This document shows positions 1 through 11,940 of a DNA stretch of 64,000 bases, piece by piece (position 1 is the first letter of the stretch; every line of letters starts with the position of its first letter). Origin of the DNA: Kappaphycus alvarezii (taxonomy: Eukaryota > Rhodophyta > Florideophyceae > Gigartinales > Solieriaceae); NCBI GenBank assembly GCA_002205965.3, contig NADL03000641.1, forward strand, positions 62,001 to 126,000, read 5' to 3'. The position numbers and the translations under genes were made by a program. The notes below the pieces were generated by a model. That model saw only the letters and a program-made list of their open reading frames with translations. It ran no database searches and was not told the DNA's origin.

Positions 1-252
1 CCTCCCGTCCGGTGCGTCTTGTGCTTCAATCTCTACCAGATAACGAGCTACGACCTCCGTCAGGCGCTTCCTTGTTTGGTAACGGAGATAACCCTTTGAG
101 TCAGTTGGGCCCGAAAGAAATAGAGAGTAGATGGTGATGGGGCTAGGATGGTGAGATTTGGAAATGGGCGAGAAGGGGGAAGTCCGGGTATTTTGGATGC
201 CGAAGGGGTTCAAAAATTCAAGAGACGGTTGTTGAAGGGCTTTAGGTAAATT
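1..252 (-). CDS. Possible 3' or internal part of an ORF running off the left edge
   Basis: On the minus strand one frame stays open from a stop at 253-255 down to base 1, about 84 codons, with no methionine. The last 30 or so residues look helical and charged (ending TEVVARYLVEIEAQDAPDGR), unlike the noncoding DNA around it. No start codon or splice signal could be identified, so it could be an exon, a decayed transposon ORF or chance. I do not recognise the protein. Confidence 0.15.
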
Positions 253-255
253 TTA

Positions 256-3200
256 GACAGCGTCCGACGTGTTTAAATGGCGTCAAGTGGCCCAGATTGG
301 CAGGCCTGCTGAATAAAAAACAGTCGGAAATTAGTCTTTCAGCAGTAGCTAGTGATAATCGCCTTTACTAGGCTAATTTATGGAGAAAATTACCTGCAGA
401 AATCCTGATCATGGAAAAGGTTTCTAAAGTGGCATAAAGTCAAGTAACTCGAGAGAACAAGTAGAATCGCTTTCAATGAGGGAGATATTTGTACTCAAAA
501 AGAGATAATGAGAATTGTACAAAGAAACAAGAATTTCTTCGCGTAAAAGAAACAAGAAAGGGAATATGTGGGATAATTTTTTATTTGAAAGATATGGTCG
601 GTTGTGGCCCGGAATATCCTACAGGGTGACTAGTAGTACCTCTTTATTTTCCCAAAAAACGGCTAACAAGAAAATGTAGAGAGAAGTGTTAGAAGAAAGA
701 ATTTCTGCGCCTAAAGAGAATACCTTCAGTTTCTCCCTTATCAGCTTTAATATTTAAGGGGATTAATCTGCGCCTCTGAAGGAAGCTAAGATTGAGGGGG
801 TTGATCCTTTTTCAACTCCCACTGAAAGCCACAAGGCACGGATCAGTCAGATATCATCACTAGTGCCTGTTTGGTCTCGGAGATCATACCAGGAGCACTT
901 TACATAGACTGAGCCTTGGACCAATACTCCAGGGTGAGGGCCATTTTATTTCAACTACATGCCGCGTTGATGGTCCCCTCCAACGCAGCCTGATTGTCAA
1001 CCGAACTACCAGCTACTTTCCAGTCGGAAGACACACTCAAGTACTTGTATTATAGGTCCTGCCAGTGGTTTGAAAAGAAGTTCATAGGAGTGCAAACCAT
1101 CCATCACCCGCAGTAAATCATCCCTATTTTCCCCTTTACATAGATCACAGAGGTGCACTAAATGCAGACTAAGCAAGTTGCTGACATTACGCCACTGTAC
1201 CTGTTACTTCACTTCGCTGAAAAATACACGTGTACATGCTACGTACTAATTGAACCCTAACAGTCGTTTTGTTTTCTTGAGTTAAATCCACAGCGCTGTA
1301 GCGCAAACTCAGAGCTGAGGAACTTCCTTTGCATTCTATTCCGGTGTTACCGACTTTAAAGCTTATATATTTTCTCTCTGATACATCCTATGTTCCTATT
1401 TTCTGTCCCTACGCACTCTCGTTACATGCAACGGATACCATTCTGTCCCAGCTCTTGCGGGTGGCTTGGAATCAGTTCGGTTTTTGCCTTACATAGTTAG
1501 CAGTCAGGGAAAAAAATTCTTGGAAGTTATGAGACTACAATAGTGGGAAAGTTCATCTGGCCCTGGCGGTTGGTCCAAACTCCAGAATGTATGAAGGTTG
1601 AGTCTTTCGTCTTGGTTGCATAAAACTTTCAATTAAATCATATTGTACTTGTTACCATTTATTCCACAGTTTAAACTAATTAAATCCTTCACACATACTT
1701 CAAGTACTAAATCATGTATTTCTCAGTGCTCGCCTGAGCATTTAAGGGGAATCAATGGCCTTAGTACCTTGAATCTCAAAGAACAGGAGAAAGAACAGCG
1801 GTGTACCTCCGAGTACCTACCCGCAGGTTCCTATAATCTCATTACTGGCTTCAGTAGCCATCATAATGCACCCTGAGATGTTTCCCATAACTTTATACCA
1901 CTTTCCTTAGTTAAGAAAGGTTGTTGGTTGAGTTACGATCCTGAAATCGACAGAAGAAAGGAATGGTCATCCGTTGATTCACTCACAGCTCTACTCGCTG
2001 CTTTTCCTACTCATCCCATCCTTTACTATTCTTCTTCCCCTCTATCCTTTTCATTGGCAGAAACCTAGCTGTCATCCCAGAGTTATGAAGTTTTTTATGT
2101 TTCTGCAATTTCAACAATTTCCCATACTGTACAAACTTGGCCTAATAATTGCTTGCGTATCTTCTTCTGCCCTTGTTTGCACATGCAAATTGCAAAATAT
2201 TCGTAATCTTTATAGCTTTATATAAAGCTTTAAAGCAGTGAGTGTGCAGCAATTCTGCGAAAACTACTAAAATATTATCCTTGCAATGAAGATATCCGAG
2301 TTCACGATCGGCCTGTAAATACTACGGCGGGTCGTGCCTTCGTCGGTTTGTCGCCGATGGATGAACAGACCGGACCAATACGGGCCATCAAACGCGAGAT
2401 GACCGTTTCACACTACAGCTGTAGACTAAAAGTCTAGGGCATTTCCGTGCCTTCGTTCTGTTTCCCTTTTATCAACGTTCGTCCAAATCCAGAAGAAAAG
2501 CAAAGCAACGGTACTGCTGCTTGTTACGTCTCACTTGTTGACTCTAATTACTACATCAAGCAGTCGTTGTCAAGCTTTTAAGTTTCGCTTTGAATTGTCT
2601 TTAATGTTGGTAATGCCGGTAACCTTGTTTGGCCCAATATTTTTTCCAATTTTCCGACGGGCCTTATCCACTTAGCTTGTTATTGATTTTTACCAACCAA
2701 GTCGCGTGCTGCATTACTACCTTATGCCCGCATTGGTCTCATTGGATTTTCTTTGTTTTCTGGTATCCATCCATGCAAGGGGTTGGCATATTATATTGAG
2801 CCGAATCGGGTAGCGGTTCTATGTGAAAATTGAAAAAAAAATTTTAAAGTATTGGAAAACTGTTTAATTTGTTTTCCATATCGAATACAGTGATGAAAAA
2901 TTGTGGAACAATATATTTATCAAAGGCCCACAATTTCTATTTACTGTGAATCATCGAAAATAATTTTATCAATTTTTCATTGGCACATATTTTTACTGAA
3001 TTTACACGTGAGGCAATATTTATGTCTGTCAGTTGGTTTTCAAATTTTACAGTTTTCATTACTGAAATTATATTGCCAACGAATTACTATTTGGATTAAT
3101 GCTCACCTAGAGAAATATTCTCTGATTATTACTGAGCATAAATTTGGTCTACAAAAATTATTGTAGTGCTGGAATTATTGTTGTAGCTTTTCTGCTCTGA

Positions 3201-3537
3201 TCTGTAGTATAAATAGTCTTATGCCGTTAGAAAATATTAGCAAGCCTCGAGAGATACAACTATTCCCGTCGATCAGTAAATGTTTGTTTACTTTTTATTA
3301 TTATTCTCAGTCCTATTTAGGTATTTTTATTATTCATTTATTTGGAAGTATTTATTTTGGATCTACGCATTTCATTTATTTCTTACATTCCATGTGTAAC
3401 CAAGGGATGATTCGAATCGTCCTTGCATTTTCCGAATATAATGTATTACTCACTCGCGTATTGACATGTTGCATGGGATTGATTTCGCTCTGATGGAAAA
3501 TCATTTTAAGCAAGTATAGAAAACGTAACTTTCGTCG
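256..3537. other. Gene-free stretch, mostly AT-rich
   Basis: No ORF here has recognisable domains. Only one degenerate copy of a dispersed repeat (1078-1131) stands out. The AT-rich part (about 2820-3500) has only short chance ORFs. Confidence 0.5.
1078..1131 (-). repeat. Dispersed degenerate repeat, copy 1
   Basis: Read on the minus strand this shares TTTACTGCG and TCCTATGAACTT with the copy near 28.7 kb. The minus strand stays open around it for about 60 codons, including the motif DDLLRVMDGLHSYELLFKPL. It may be a remnant of a transposon ORF, but I could not name the family. Confidence 0.4.
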
Positions 3538-3573
3538 CCTTTGGTGGAAAGTCGCTCGACTTTCCACCAAAGG
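3538..3573. repeat. Perfect 17-bp inverted repeat (hairpin)
   Basis: The arm CCTTTGGTGGAAAGTCG (3538-3554) is followed after only two bases (ct) by its exact reverse complement (3557-3573). This would form a 17-bp perfect stem with almost no loop. No flanking gene explains it as a terminator. Confidence 0.85.
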
Positions 3574-4283
3574 TACTGGGTACGATGAAGCTTAACCCGG
3601 TTGGAACCTACTATTCATGCTCAGAATGTATAACGAGCGCTCGCAAGTGTTCATTACACTTTGCAAAGGCTCTTTTACATCGGGTGCAGCAAATAGAACC
3701 CTTTCGTTGATTCTACCTTCTAGTACACCTTGCCAGTGTGGGTGGTTTTCCATCAGCAAGGATATACATTGGGTACATTACCCCAACGTTTCTCTACTCT
3801 TGCGAACCACATTCATTGATACATTTGCTTAATGGTGAAAGTCTTGAAAATCAGAGCCTCACTTCCTTTTCGACTTGGGTAAGTCTTCATTTCCATAGGG
3901 GCAGCCATACCGACGCCTTCAAAGTCAGAAACGGCACCTAGCTACGCAGTCGTAGCGATAACAGGGCGTTTGCTTGCACAGGGTATAGAAACTAAGTGGC
4001 ACTGGTCCCACGATCTAGTACTGGCAAGGAATGAGAGCGCTCCTGCCGATTGTGTATGACCCCAGTGGTTGCTTTCACTAGTCCCAGAGACTGTGTACAG
4101 TTGCGTTTAAATGTAGACACGGGGAGTCTTTTTGGTTTTAAGATTCCTCTCCACAACATTTGATGGTTGCATGCAGTGGCCTCTGCCATAAGAGTTCAGC
4201 ACGTATTGCAATACCCAGATGAAACTGTCCCCATGTTTTCTGGGCTGCTTGTTTCATCTCAGCGTACCGCACTATACATGTAC

Positions 4284-4325
4284 AGAGGACTCCCAACCTC
4301 TCCATTACTCGCAGTAAACCACCCC
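4284..4325 (-). repeat. Dispersed degenerate repeat, copy 2
   Basis: On the plus strand this contains TCCCAACCT, then TCGCAGTAAACCA after about ten bases. The copy near 28.7 kb has the same blocks at the same spacing. The minus-strand reading has GGLLRVMERLGVL, comparable with DDLLRVMDGL in copy 1. Confidence 0.4.
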
Positions 4326-4581
4326 TTTACCCCCTATACATGTGTAAAGCATACAAGGCCCTACATAGAAAACATGATAAGAAATTGACAACGCTTCGGC
4401 TGATTGCAGTGCTTGGTAAAGCTATCAAACTGTTCATCCTTTTCACCACTGGGTAGCAGTCCTCAGATCCACCAAGCAGGACTTGATTTTCTCGTAGCTG
4501 AACGACAAGGTTTCACTTTGAGAGCCAACGGGTTGGACGAGTAACTCTCGGTACCGTTGGATTCCAAAAGGTACCACCGTC

Positions 4582-4685
4582 TACTGTACAGTATTGTACA
4601 ATACTGTACTACATTACACTGTTGGCAGCACTGCCAAGGAACGCAGGAAAGACAGGACCTGTACTGTACAGTACTACATTGTACG
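4582..4685. repeat. GTAC-palindrome motif clusters
   Basis: Two arrays of alternating TACTGTAC, TACAGTAC and TATTGTAC units (4582-4610 and 4661-4685) are separated by about 50 bp of unrelated sequence. Both end in ACTACATT, so the pair may be a small duplication. Confidence 0.7.
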
Positions 4686-5000
4686 GAACAACACAGAAGT
4701 AAACAGTTACCATGCCCCTACCGCTTTGATGCCCACATTATGTTGTTGGCAACTTGAACATCTGACTCCGATGACAAAAGCGAGTGGTCTACTTCGTGCT
4801 CCGTCTGTACCTAGACGCAGTTTCCAAAGAGTGGTGGATCCACTGGCAGCCAAAGTCTCAGCCAACGTACCTTCAGCATTTATTGCTCACAAAACATGGC
4901 CATCCCGCGTCACCCCTGTCAGTGCTACGGTATCCAAGTAAAGCTAGCGCTAGCTCTCCCGATGTTAAGTAAGCGCAGCAGGTGGACGGCGGTAGTGTGT

Positions 5001-8000
5001 GGTCGGAAAAGAGATTGTGTTGGCGTGTTCAGTTTTCACCATCATTTGCCGGGGCAACATAGTCTGTGTTGAAATGTTTCTCAAAGTGCTTGACCAGTAG
5101 ATTATATATGCCGTAGCTGCGATTATTTTCGCGAATGGTTTTTTTTCTCACGACTGGTTATGAATTACATGTAGCCTGACACGTGATGGCAAAGCGAGGA
5201 GCGCAAGTCGTTCCGCAGAATGTTTGACCTTTGGAATCGAGAAAAAATCGCGCAGGTTGGCTGTGAAGTCTTCTTCTCTGCTTGTTCCAGTCCACTTTGA
5301 CATGAAACTTGTACATATCAAGATGACAATTACGCTGCTGTCTCAGATTCTATTTCTTGCTCGTACTCCGACTTGGGAGCTGTCAAATCCAAGGTAGTTG
5401 CAGTCCAAGAGTTTGGTCCCTGGTATCTAAATATGTCCCGATTTTCGTCAGATTGGGAGTATTTGCGCAAGTGTATGTGACTTTTGGACAATGCATTCCA
5501 TCAGAGTTGCGCACAGATATAATAAAAATAGTGGACAAGGAAGAGAGACGTGTTCTGGGCAACCTAACAAGAGTGTAATTGTGGTATTCCTATACTGTGG
5601 AATTCGGAGGTAGACAATTCTGTTGTGCTTGTGTGAAAAAAGCCACCGTTCATCTCAGTTACATCATGAAGCCAGACTGCAAATGTGCAAACAATAAACC
5701 GAAAATCCCCTGATTCTGCACTATTCATATCGCAGGCGCGCGCAAAAGTATGAAATTCCATTTTTGACAAACGAGGTTGATAGCTGTTTTCTACGTGGTT
5801 TCAAGTATGAGGTTTGCATTGTGCACTTGTGTATTCTTAGATATCTTAGTCAACCTCGTTACCGCAACAAACTTGAGCGAGACGAATGTTGAAAGCCAAA
5901 AGATGATGTTTAAACTGGAGCAGATGAGCTGGATGAGAGTGGTTTGTGAGTGGCTGGGAACATGTTGCCGGCGACGATTGACAGGTAGCGGAGGGCGAGA
6001 GCAAGGGTTGCGGTAGGATTCATGAAGTTCGGTACTTTTGCGTGTCACCAAGTACATTTACTCGCGTGCACCGATATGAATGAGGGCATTAACGAACTGG
6101 CTCTGTTGCGAAAGGATCTGGGGAGGGCATTGCAAGGGCACACATCTAGTTGACGGAAAGCGCAGGGTACTAGGATTTAGTAAGATATTAAGTAACGCGG
6201 TGGTAATTAGGTAACTTGGTCCCTCTGTAAACATAATGTGAGGGCCAGTATTGTATTGTACAGTAATCGCGTAGAGTGATTTAGGAGATGATCAATGTGA
6301 GAATCTGTAAGCGTAAGCATGTTCCAGGATCGCAGCGGTGATGTGGCGATATGGCGCGGGATCTAGGGTTATGAATGCAAGAATGGGTTGAGACCTCCTG
6401 GGCAGTTGATTTCTCCAGACACGACAAATGGTAATCTCAAGCAATGGTTATAGGCAAAGTAGGACTTGAGGGGGCCCCCATCTGCCAGAAAGGAACCCCG
6501 AATGAACGACGGGCGGATGGGCTCTGCAGGAGAGTGTGCAAGTTTCAACGTGGCGGTGATTTCGTGGATGTGCAATGCTTGCAAGGAAAATTGGGGGGAG
6601 GTGATTTACGACCGGGGTGAGGTGTGGGAGTTGAAGATGGTATTGGGGCAGGAGAGTGCCGTCCGGGGTTCGTTTTGGGGATGGACGAGGGGTTGTCAGG
6701 GTGAAGGGGAGAAACTTTTGCAGTGGGTGTGTGTTTGTTTGTGAGGTGGGGTGCAAGTTGCGATGGAAATATGTATGTAATATGTTGCGGCGCAAATTGC
6801 CGAATTGATTTTTGTTGTCATTTTGGGAGAGACAAGCTGGCTTGTTATTCGCAAAGCACGGTAGCTAAATTAGTTGGTAATTATTGAGTCGATGGACAGC
6901 ATGTACTGTTTTGTACTATTTTATGACGAAGAATTTGAGGATAAAGTAATGGACAGGTGTGTTTAATTTTAAAAATCCATCATGTTACTGTACTGTACTG
7001 TACTGTGGAAATAACAGGGTAAAAAGGATAAAGGAATAAAAACAGATACCTTTGTAGATCAACCATACCGTAGCACAAGACTCTCAGCACATGGAATGGA
7101 CTGTATCGCCAGACCACCGTGCTTGGTTATGGAAATATCCTATATTGTACATTACATCCTCATATCATGATATTCCGCTAATTCTCCACCAATTTACTAC
7201 GGTACCACTGCATCGCAACAACAGACAAGTACCCCCCAGATCTCCATAACAGATGCTTTACAGCGGAAATTCACGTCTGTAATTGAATACACCCGATATC
7301 TTCTACTTGAGCTTCATTCGCACCATACATACACTCTCCGACGTCTAGTTTCTCCATGCTTCTTTCACATTGTTGGAAGTCATTCCCCCCCCAACCCCCA
7401 CCCACCATCCCCAACCCATGATTCGCCCTCAATACACTACTTTCTTTTTGAATCAAAATTACAATCTTCATAGCTACAGCTGATGTCAGACAATATCTAC
7501 AATCATCATGCGCCATATTTTGCGCCTGCGAGATTGCCAATAGCCTACCTACCCTTTGATTCCTCAAACATTGATGCTTATTACTATCCTATCTTTGTAG
7601 AGGAAGCTCAACAAAAAATAAGGAAAATGAAAATCATTTTACTCTAGTCCAACATCGCAACAGCAGCACCAGGTCCACCTCAGATGGCCTAGAATCCAGA
7701 CGCAAGTTCATCTTGCGTATCTCTGTCGAGAGTCACAAGTGACGAAAGAAACCAGATTTTTGTACTGGAAATGGGACTTTCCACAAATTCGATGGCCTGT
7801 GACCGCCCAGAACAGCGGGATGTGTTGCGCACCACTAAGCTGTGACTGTCGATCCAAACTAGAGTCGAATGAGAAATGCGAATCAACAATTCCACAACAC
7901 TTTCCACCGAATGCTCTTTAATTCAACCCAAAACTTGATTAGTTACCAATTGAATAGTTTAACTGTATATTCGTCGTGAGACTTGTGTTTTTTAAGAAAT

Positions 8001-8300
8001 GACTGCACTGTGACAAAACAGAAAAGGATACTCTTTATAAAAGCTCCCTTTAAACCGTACAGTACAGTGCTGGCGCTCAGAATCTCGTGGACAACCTGAC
8101 CTGAAAAGAGCAGTTCAATCACCCCATCATACAGTTTTGCACTCAAAACATCACAGCAACTGAGTTGTGTCCATTCAAAACTTGTCAAAAAGACAAGACC
8201 TTTCCCTACCACACTGTCATCGCCAACTCGATTAAATCTGCCCTCCGACCCAATAATATATAATACTGATACCCTCAACCTACGCTAGACGTAGATACAA
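5001..8300. other. Intergenic stretch, no recognisable gene
   Basis: Only short unrecognised ORFs are present. About 6460-6760 is G-rich on the plus strand, so a minus-strand reading there gives only a Pro/Thr/His-rich low-complexity peptide. A GTAC-motif array lies at 6986-7008. Confidence 0.45.
6986..7008. repeat. GTAC-motif array
   Basis: This is about five tandem TACTG units (TACTGTACTGTACTG...), the simplest direct-repeat version of the motif family. Confidence 0.75.
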
Positions 8301-8379
8301 TTGATCCTCACAAATCGACACTTGATGGACCTTGGCAAAACATCACCACATAAACAAAAATTCCACCCGTTCCTGACTT

Positions 8380-8920
8380 CCAACAATTGCAAGCTATTTT
8401 TGTTGACCAAATCCCTGTCGGACTTTCATTCCCCCTCCTTCCCACCCCTTCTGTTCCAGTTCCCCCCACCCACTGTCAACTGTACACCAACATCCTCCCC
8501 CTTCCAATGCATGATCTTCTTCCCCCATCTGCAATCACCACCAATTCTTTGAGCCCGCAACAAAAAAACACCATACTGTCCATGGACACCCCGCAAATTC
8601 TCGTATGGGGCAACTCCATTGTACGACTCGTCCCTCCCCCATCGTTGGAACACACCCCCGCCACTACGTATTCGACAAGCTTATCAAACGACACCGCTCC
8701 ACACACCAATCCCTCACCCCATCCTCATCACCACGTCTTACGCATGCCTACGCACTCGCTTCCCAGCTCCCATTTCTTGATACTCAAAAACGTAACCATC
8801 TATTGCGCACTCCTCTCCCCATACCCCACCATCACCCACCATGCCCCCCCCTATCTCCCCATGTTTCAAGCTCACACAATTCTTGACCTGACAAAAAACA
8901 GTCACTACAGCCTGGCATCC
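8380..8920. other. C-rich strand-skewed tract
   Basis: The plus strand is rich in C with very few G. It gives overlapping Pro/His/Ser-rich ORFs in two plus frames (8387-9085 and 8605-8886), with little to choose between them. In the better-supported genes of this window such tracts mark the 5' end of the coding strand, so an unrecognised or decayed plus-strand gene may begin here. No domain supports this. Confidence 0.35.
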
Positions 8921-9085
8921 GATACCCAACTTTCTCAACACCGTGTGTGTAACTGGCCCCCATACAGTATTTCAAAATCGCCCTGTTATTTTTTCCCGGC
9001 CGATAATCGGCCAAACACAGGGCCCACAATATCCCAATCGGTCCTCTCAATGTCCCAGTTGGAACGTCCCGGTCCACAACGGTGA

Positions 9086-10071
9086 GGACAGTAGCGCGCG
9101 GTGCACATTGTCAAACATGCGTAATCCCCTCAAAACGTCATCCGCAACCAGCAAAACGCGTTGCGAGAGTTTACACTCGCCCAGCCGCCCACCCCACTTC
9201 CATTCTTCACGTCCACTCTTGTCCGCGCCCGCAGCCTTTCCGGAAACGTGGCTTCAACCAACTTGCCGATGGAATGCCAAGTGTGAAAGTACAATCGTTA
9301 CTTTTTTTTTGTGGGTAAGGCTTTACTTGGAGCGCGTGGCGTTAGAAACTAGAAACTGGCATTCAACCGCATCGGGACCGATTGCCTTGATACCCCGGCT
9401 TTTTTCAACAAGAAAACATGCCTCTAGTAGAACCCCATCCGATCTCCATCTCATCCTATCCGTCAGAAGACACCCATCATCTGCCAAAGTCCTCCAAATG
9501 TCAGTGTTTGTGCACTAAGGGAACTAAAAATCTATCTAACAACCGGTTAAGCCCATCAAGTAAGGGGACTATCGAACAAAAGTAGTGAAAAGCCCAAACA
9601 TATTTCCTCTGTGAATCCCTCCCTAACGAGAGCTGTATCGCGCTCTCGTCCCCTACGACTGATCGTGATTCTCGATCCCAAACTTTCTCCATGGACTCCC
9701 TACAACAGGGGTAATGAATCGTGCACTAGAGTACAACTGCAGCCCTCCCGCTTGTTAATGACGACGGCGCCAACTTGATCGTCTCGTGTTCCCAACGCAA
9801 TCATTACTCCGGATTCCAAACTCGCTTTCCCACCCAATGGATCCACCAACACCCTAACATCTTGCGTAGTCGACATCCTGTACTATATTCACCCATGCTG
9901 TGATAGCACGCCACAGTAATACAACCGACTCTGCACGGCAGGTGTCCAGCACGAAAATGGCAGCACACCCAGTCCACTCCTTTCTTCATTGCGGTGCCAC
10001 AGATGTAACCCGTATCTACGTTTCAACTACATGCCCGGCCGACCCCGGCCCATTGCTATCCTCATCGATCG
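9086..10071. other. Region downstream of the cyclin gene
   Basis: Nothing convincing is visible. One plus frame at about 9128-9280 gives a short amphipathic segment vaguely like a cyclin fold, but it soon meets stops. This is the 3' flank of the minus-strand cyclin gene. Confidence 0.35.
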
Positions 10072-11280
10072 TCATAGGATCATACGCGGTGACTTCGTAC
10101 TGCAGTCCTCAATAAAGCCAGACGTGAGAGCCAACGTGCTGCGCAGGCGATTCAAACAAATCTCCACCTCGTCCATAGGAACCCCAGACTCACTAGCATG
10201 CACGTATGCAGGGAGAGTAGCACGCTCATCCAGGCGGAATCCAGTCAACACACTAAAGGCCATGGCATGACATGCAACGCCCACGGCCGTGGCACGTATG
10301 TGAATGAGTTCACTGTCCAAAAGCGCGGCCATGGCCAAGGAAGACTGCATTTCACGCACCTTTTCCATCTGACCCGGACCCAGTCCCATCAGGTGCTCGA
10401 TTTCTGAAAGAACTTCGTACGGACTAACAACATTAACAACCCAGTTGAGATCAGTAAGTATTACGCGTTCCATTTCATTAAGATGACCCAACGGAACGCG
10501 TGTTCGGTCAGCAATTTCATAGTTCAACACTTCCTCATCAACAACGATCTTGCAGGCGATCAAAAAGCAGGCAGAAGAGATGGCAAAGATCAAAACGGGA
10601 TCGATACGGGTAACAGCCAAGAAGCGATCAAATACATTAGTGGCAATAGCGATAGCGGACTCGGGCAAAGAGGCATCTTGGACCAAGTCCGCAAACCAGG
10701 ATACAACCTCCCCCCGCATATCCGAAGTGATGCCAGGGTTCAACGGAGATTCGCTCGTTGGCACAGCGTAAGACACATCCCTTTCGCTGAGACTTGCCAA
10801 CATATCATCCAGCCGGATCGGGCTCTGGTTCGCCTCATTATCAGTCTCCATTGAACCAGAATCCGCGGTGAACAACTGGACCATGGGAACATGGTTGTTC
10901 GCAGAGAAGATGTGTGCGGTCTGTTCAAAGGTACCAGTGGATTGGTTCTCGTCAACCTCAATGAACTGGTTCTCCACATTGAAGACTCCCTCGATATCGG
11001 ACTCTCCCTCATCGGTGACAAGGCCACTGTCTTCAGGCTCTGCCTCCTGGGGGAACGAAGTGGCAACGGTGACTGTGGTAGGCTGAGCAGCAGGGGCGGA
11101 TTGCTCGGGGACGGCAGAGGTCCAGGTGAGTGGGGAGGAGAAGGTCTGCACGGCCTGGTCGACCTTTTCGGAGGAGGGTTGGCTCGGGGCAGAGGAGGTG
11201 GGCCTCGGGGTCTGGTCGCTGAGGGAACCCTCGGAGGAGTCATCAAGGGATTCATTGCAGACAAGATCGAAGTTCGACAT
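10072..11280 (-). CDS. Cyclin (cyclin-box protein), intronless, 402 aa
   Basis: This encodes a cyclin-fold protein, expected to bind and activate a cyclin-dependent kinase in the nucleus. The N-terminal cyclin box spans about residues 186-281, with MRGEVVSWFADLV, then ATNVFDRFLAV, ACFLIACKIV and MERVILTDLNW, the conserved helix motifs of the fold. A weaker C-terminal half follows to about 395. Residues 1-180 are acidic and Ser/Thr/Pro-rich and probably disordered. I chose the ATG at 11278-11280 because the balanced coding sequence begins there. The same frame stays open upstream to 11763 but is a low-complexity Pro/His/Leu-rich stretch that looks like untranslated leader. The box most resembles D-type or other G1 cyclins, but the subtype is not secure. 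No LxCxE motif is visible near the N-terminus. No frameshift or intron is seen. Confidence 0.82.
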   Translation of the reverse strand: MSNFDLVCNESLDDSSEGSLSDQTPRPTSSAPSQPSSEKVDQAVQTFSSPLTWTSAVPEQSAPAAQPTTVTVATSFPQEAEPEDSGLVTDEGESDIEGVFNVENQFIEVDENQSTGTFEQTAHIFSANNHVPMVQLFTADSGSMETDNEANQSPIRLDDMLASLSERDVSYAVPTSESPLNPGITSDMRGEVVSWFADLVQDASLPESAIAIATNVFDRFLAVTRIDPVLIFAISSACFLIACKIVVDEEVLNYEIADRTRVPLGHLNEMERVILTDLNWVVNVVSPYEVLSEIEHLMGLGPGQMEKVREMQSSLAMAALLDSELIHIRATAVGVACHAMAFSVLTGFRLDERATLPAYVHASESGVPMDEVEICLNRLRSTLALTSGFIEDCSTKSPRMIL

Positions 11281-11660
11281 TTGATATGTTGATTGGTTTA
11301 TAAGATGAGGTGTGTGGTGTGAGAAGATGTGTGGATGGGCGAGGTGGGATGTGATGGGGTGGGGTGGGGTGAGGTGGGGATGGGTGAGTGGGCGATCGGG
11401 AGGGTGGGTGAGTGGTGAGAGGAAAGTTTGGAGCGGTTGGGATGGAAGGATGAGTAAGGCAAGTGGAACGAGAAAGAAAGGAAAGTGAGGGTGTGGATGG
11501 AAAGCTTGAGGAGGAGAAGAGGCGATGGAGAGGACTGGGAAGACAAGGGCGAGGGTGGGGGAGAGGAGAGGTAGAGCGAGGAAGAACGGTGGGTGTAGGA
11601 GGTGAGGAAGGTTGAGAGGTGGTGACGAGGTGTCGATGGAAAACGGCGGTTGGAATGAGT
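11281..11660 (-). promoter_or_regulatory. C-rich leader/promoter tract of the cyclin gene
   Basis: On the coding strand this is almost G-free and rich in CCAC, CTCACC and CCATCC runs, and it ends in a C10 homopolymer (11667-11676, seen as G10 on plus). It directly precedes the chosen cyclin start. The assignment as 5' UTR or core promoter is inferred from position and composition. Confidence 0.4.
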
Positions 11661-11894
11661 CGGAATGGGGGGGGGGACGGCGACCTTTTATACGATGATG
11701 AGGGGAGGGTTTTGACGGCGGGTGGGTTGGAGACAGTTGCACTGGTGAGTGGTTTTGAGCCAATGTGGTGTGCTCGGCCCGAAGGGATGAGGCAATGGCG
11801 GCGGTGGGGGACGGGGGGCGGGCGATGGCTGCGGCCAGCGGCGATTTTTCAAGCCGTCGCGGGACGTGGTTGGTGCTGTCTCTTCTCTGTACGC

Positions 11895-11940
11895 TCTCTG
11901 TACGGTACTGTACCCGCTACAGTAGGTGGCAAACTGGGGG
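11895..11940. promoter_or_regulatory. GTAC motif about 620 bp upstream of the cyclin start
   Basis: TACGGTACTGTACCCGCTAC and a following CTACAGTAG form a short palindromic block upstream of the C-rich leader. A regulatory role is only a suggestion. Confidence 0.3.

Larger units (their letters stand above)
3574..5000. other. Intergenic stretch with a repeat copy and motif clusters
   Basis: There is no convincing gene. It contains a second copy of the dispersed repeat (4284-4325) and two clusters of the GTAC-based motif (4582-4610, 4661-4685). On the minus strand the frame around the repeat copy stays open for about 60 codons, suggesting old transposon coding sequence. Confidence 0.4.

Noticed and set aside
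8387..9085. 232-codon plus ORF
   Set aside because: The Pro/Ser/His composition follows from the C-rich, G-poor strand. Other frames are equally open, and no domain is visible.
9128..9285. Short plus frame resembling the start of a cyclin box (ALREFTLAQPPTPLPFF and following)
   Set aside because: It ends in a stop after about 50 codons and none of the later cyclin-box motifs follow in any frame.
9082..9318. ORF with RKRGFNQ, as in ComF-type phosphoribosyltransferases
   Set aside because: Neither the zinc-ribbon before it nor the phosphate-binding loop after it is present, so the seven residues are probably chance.
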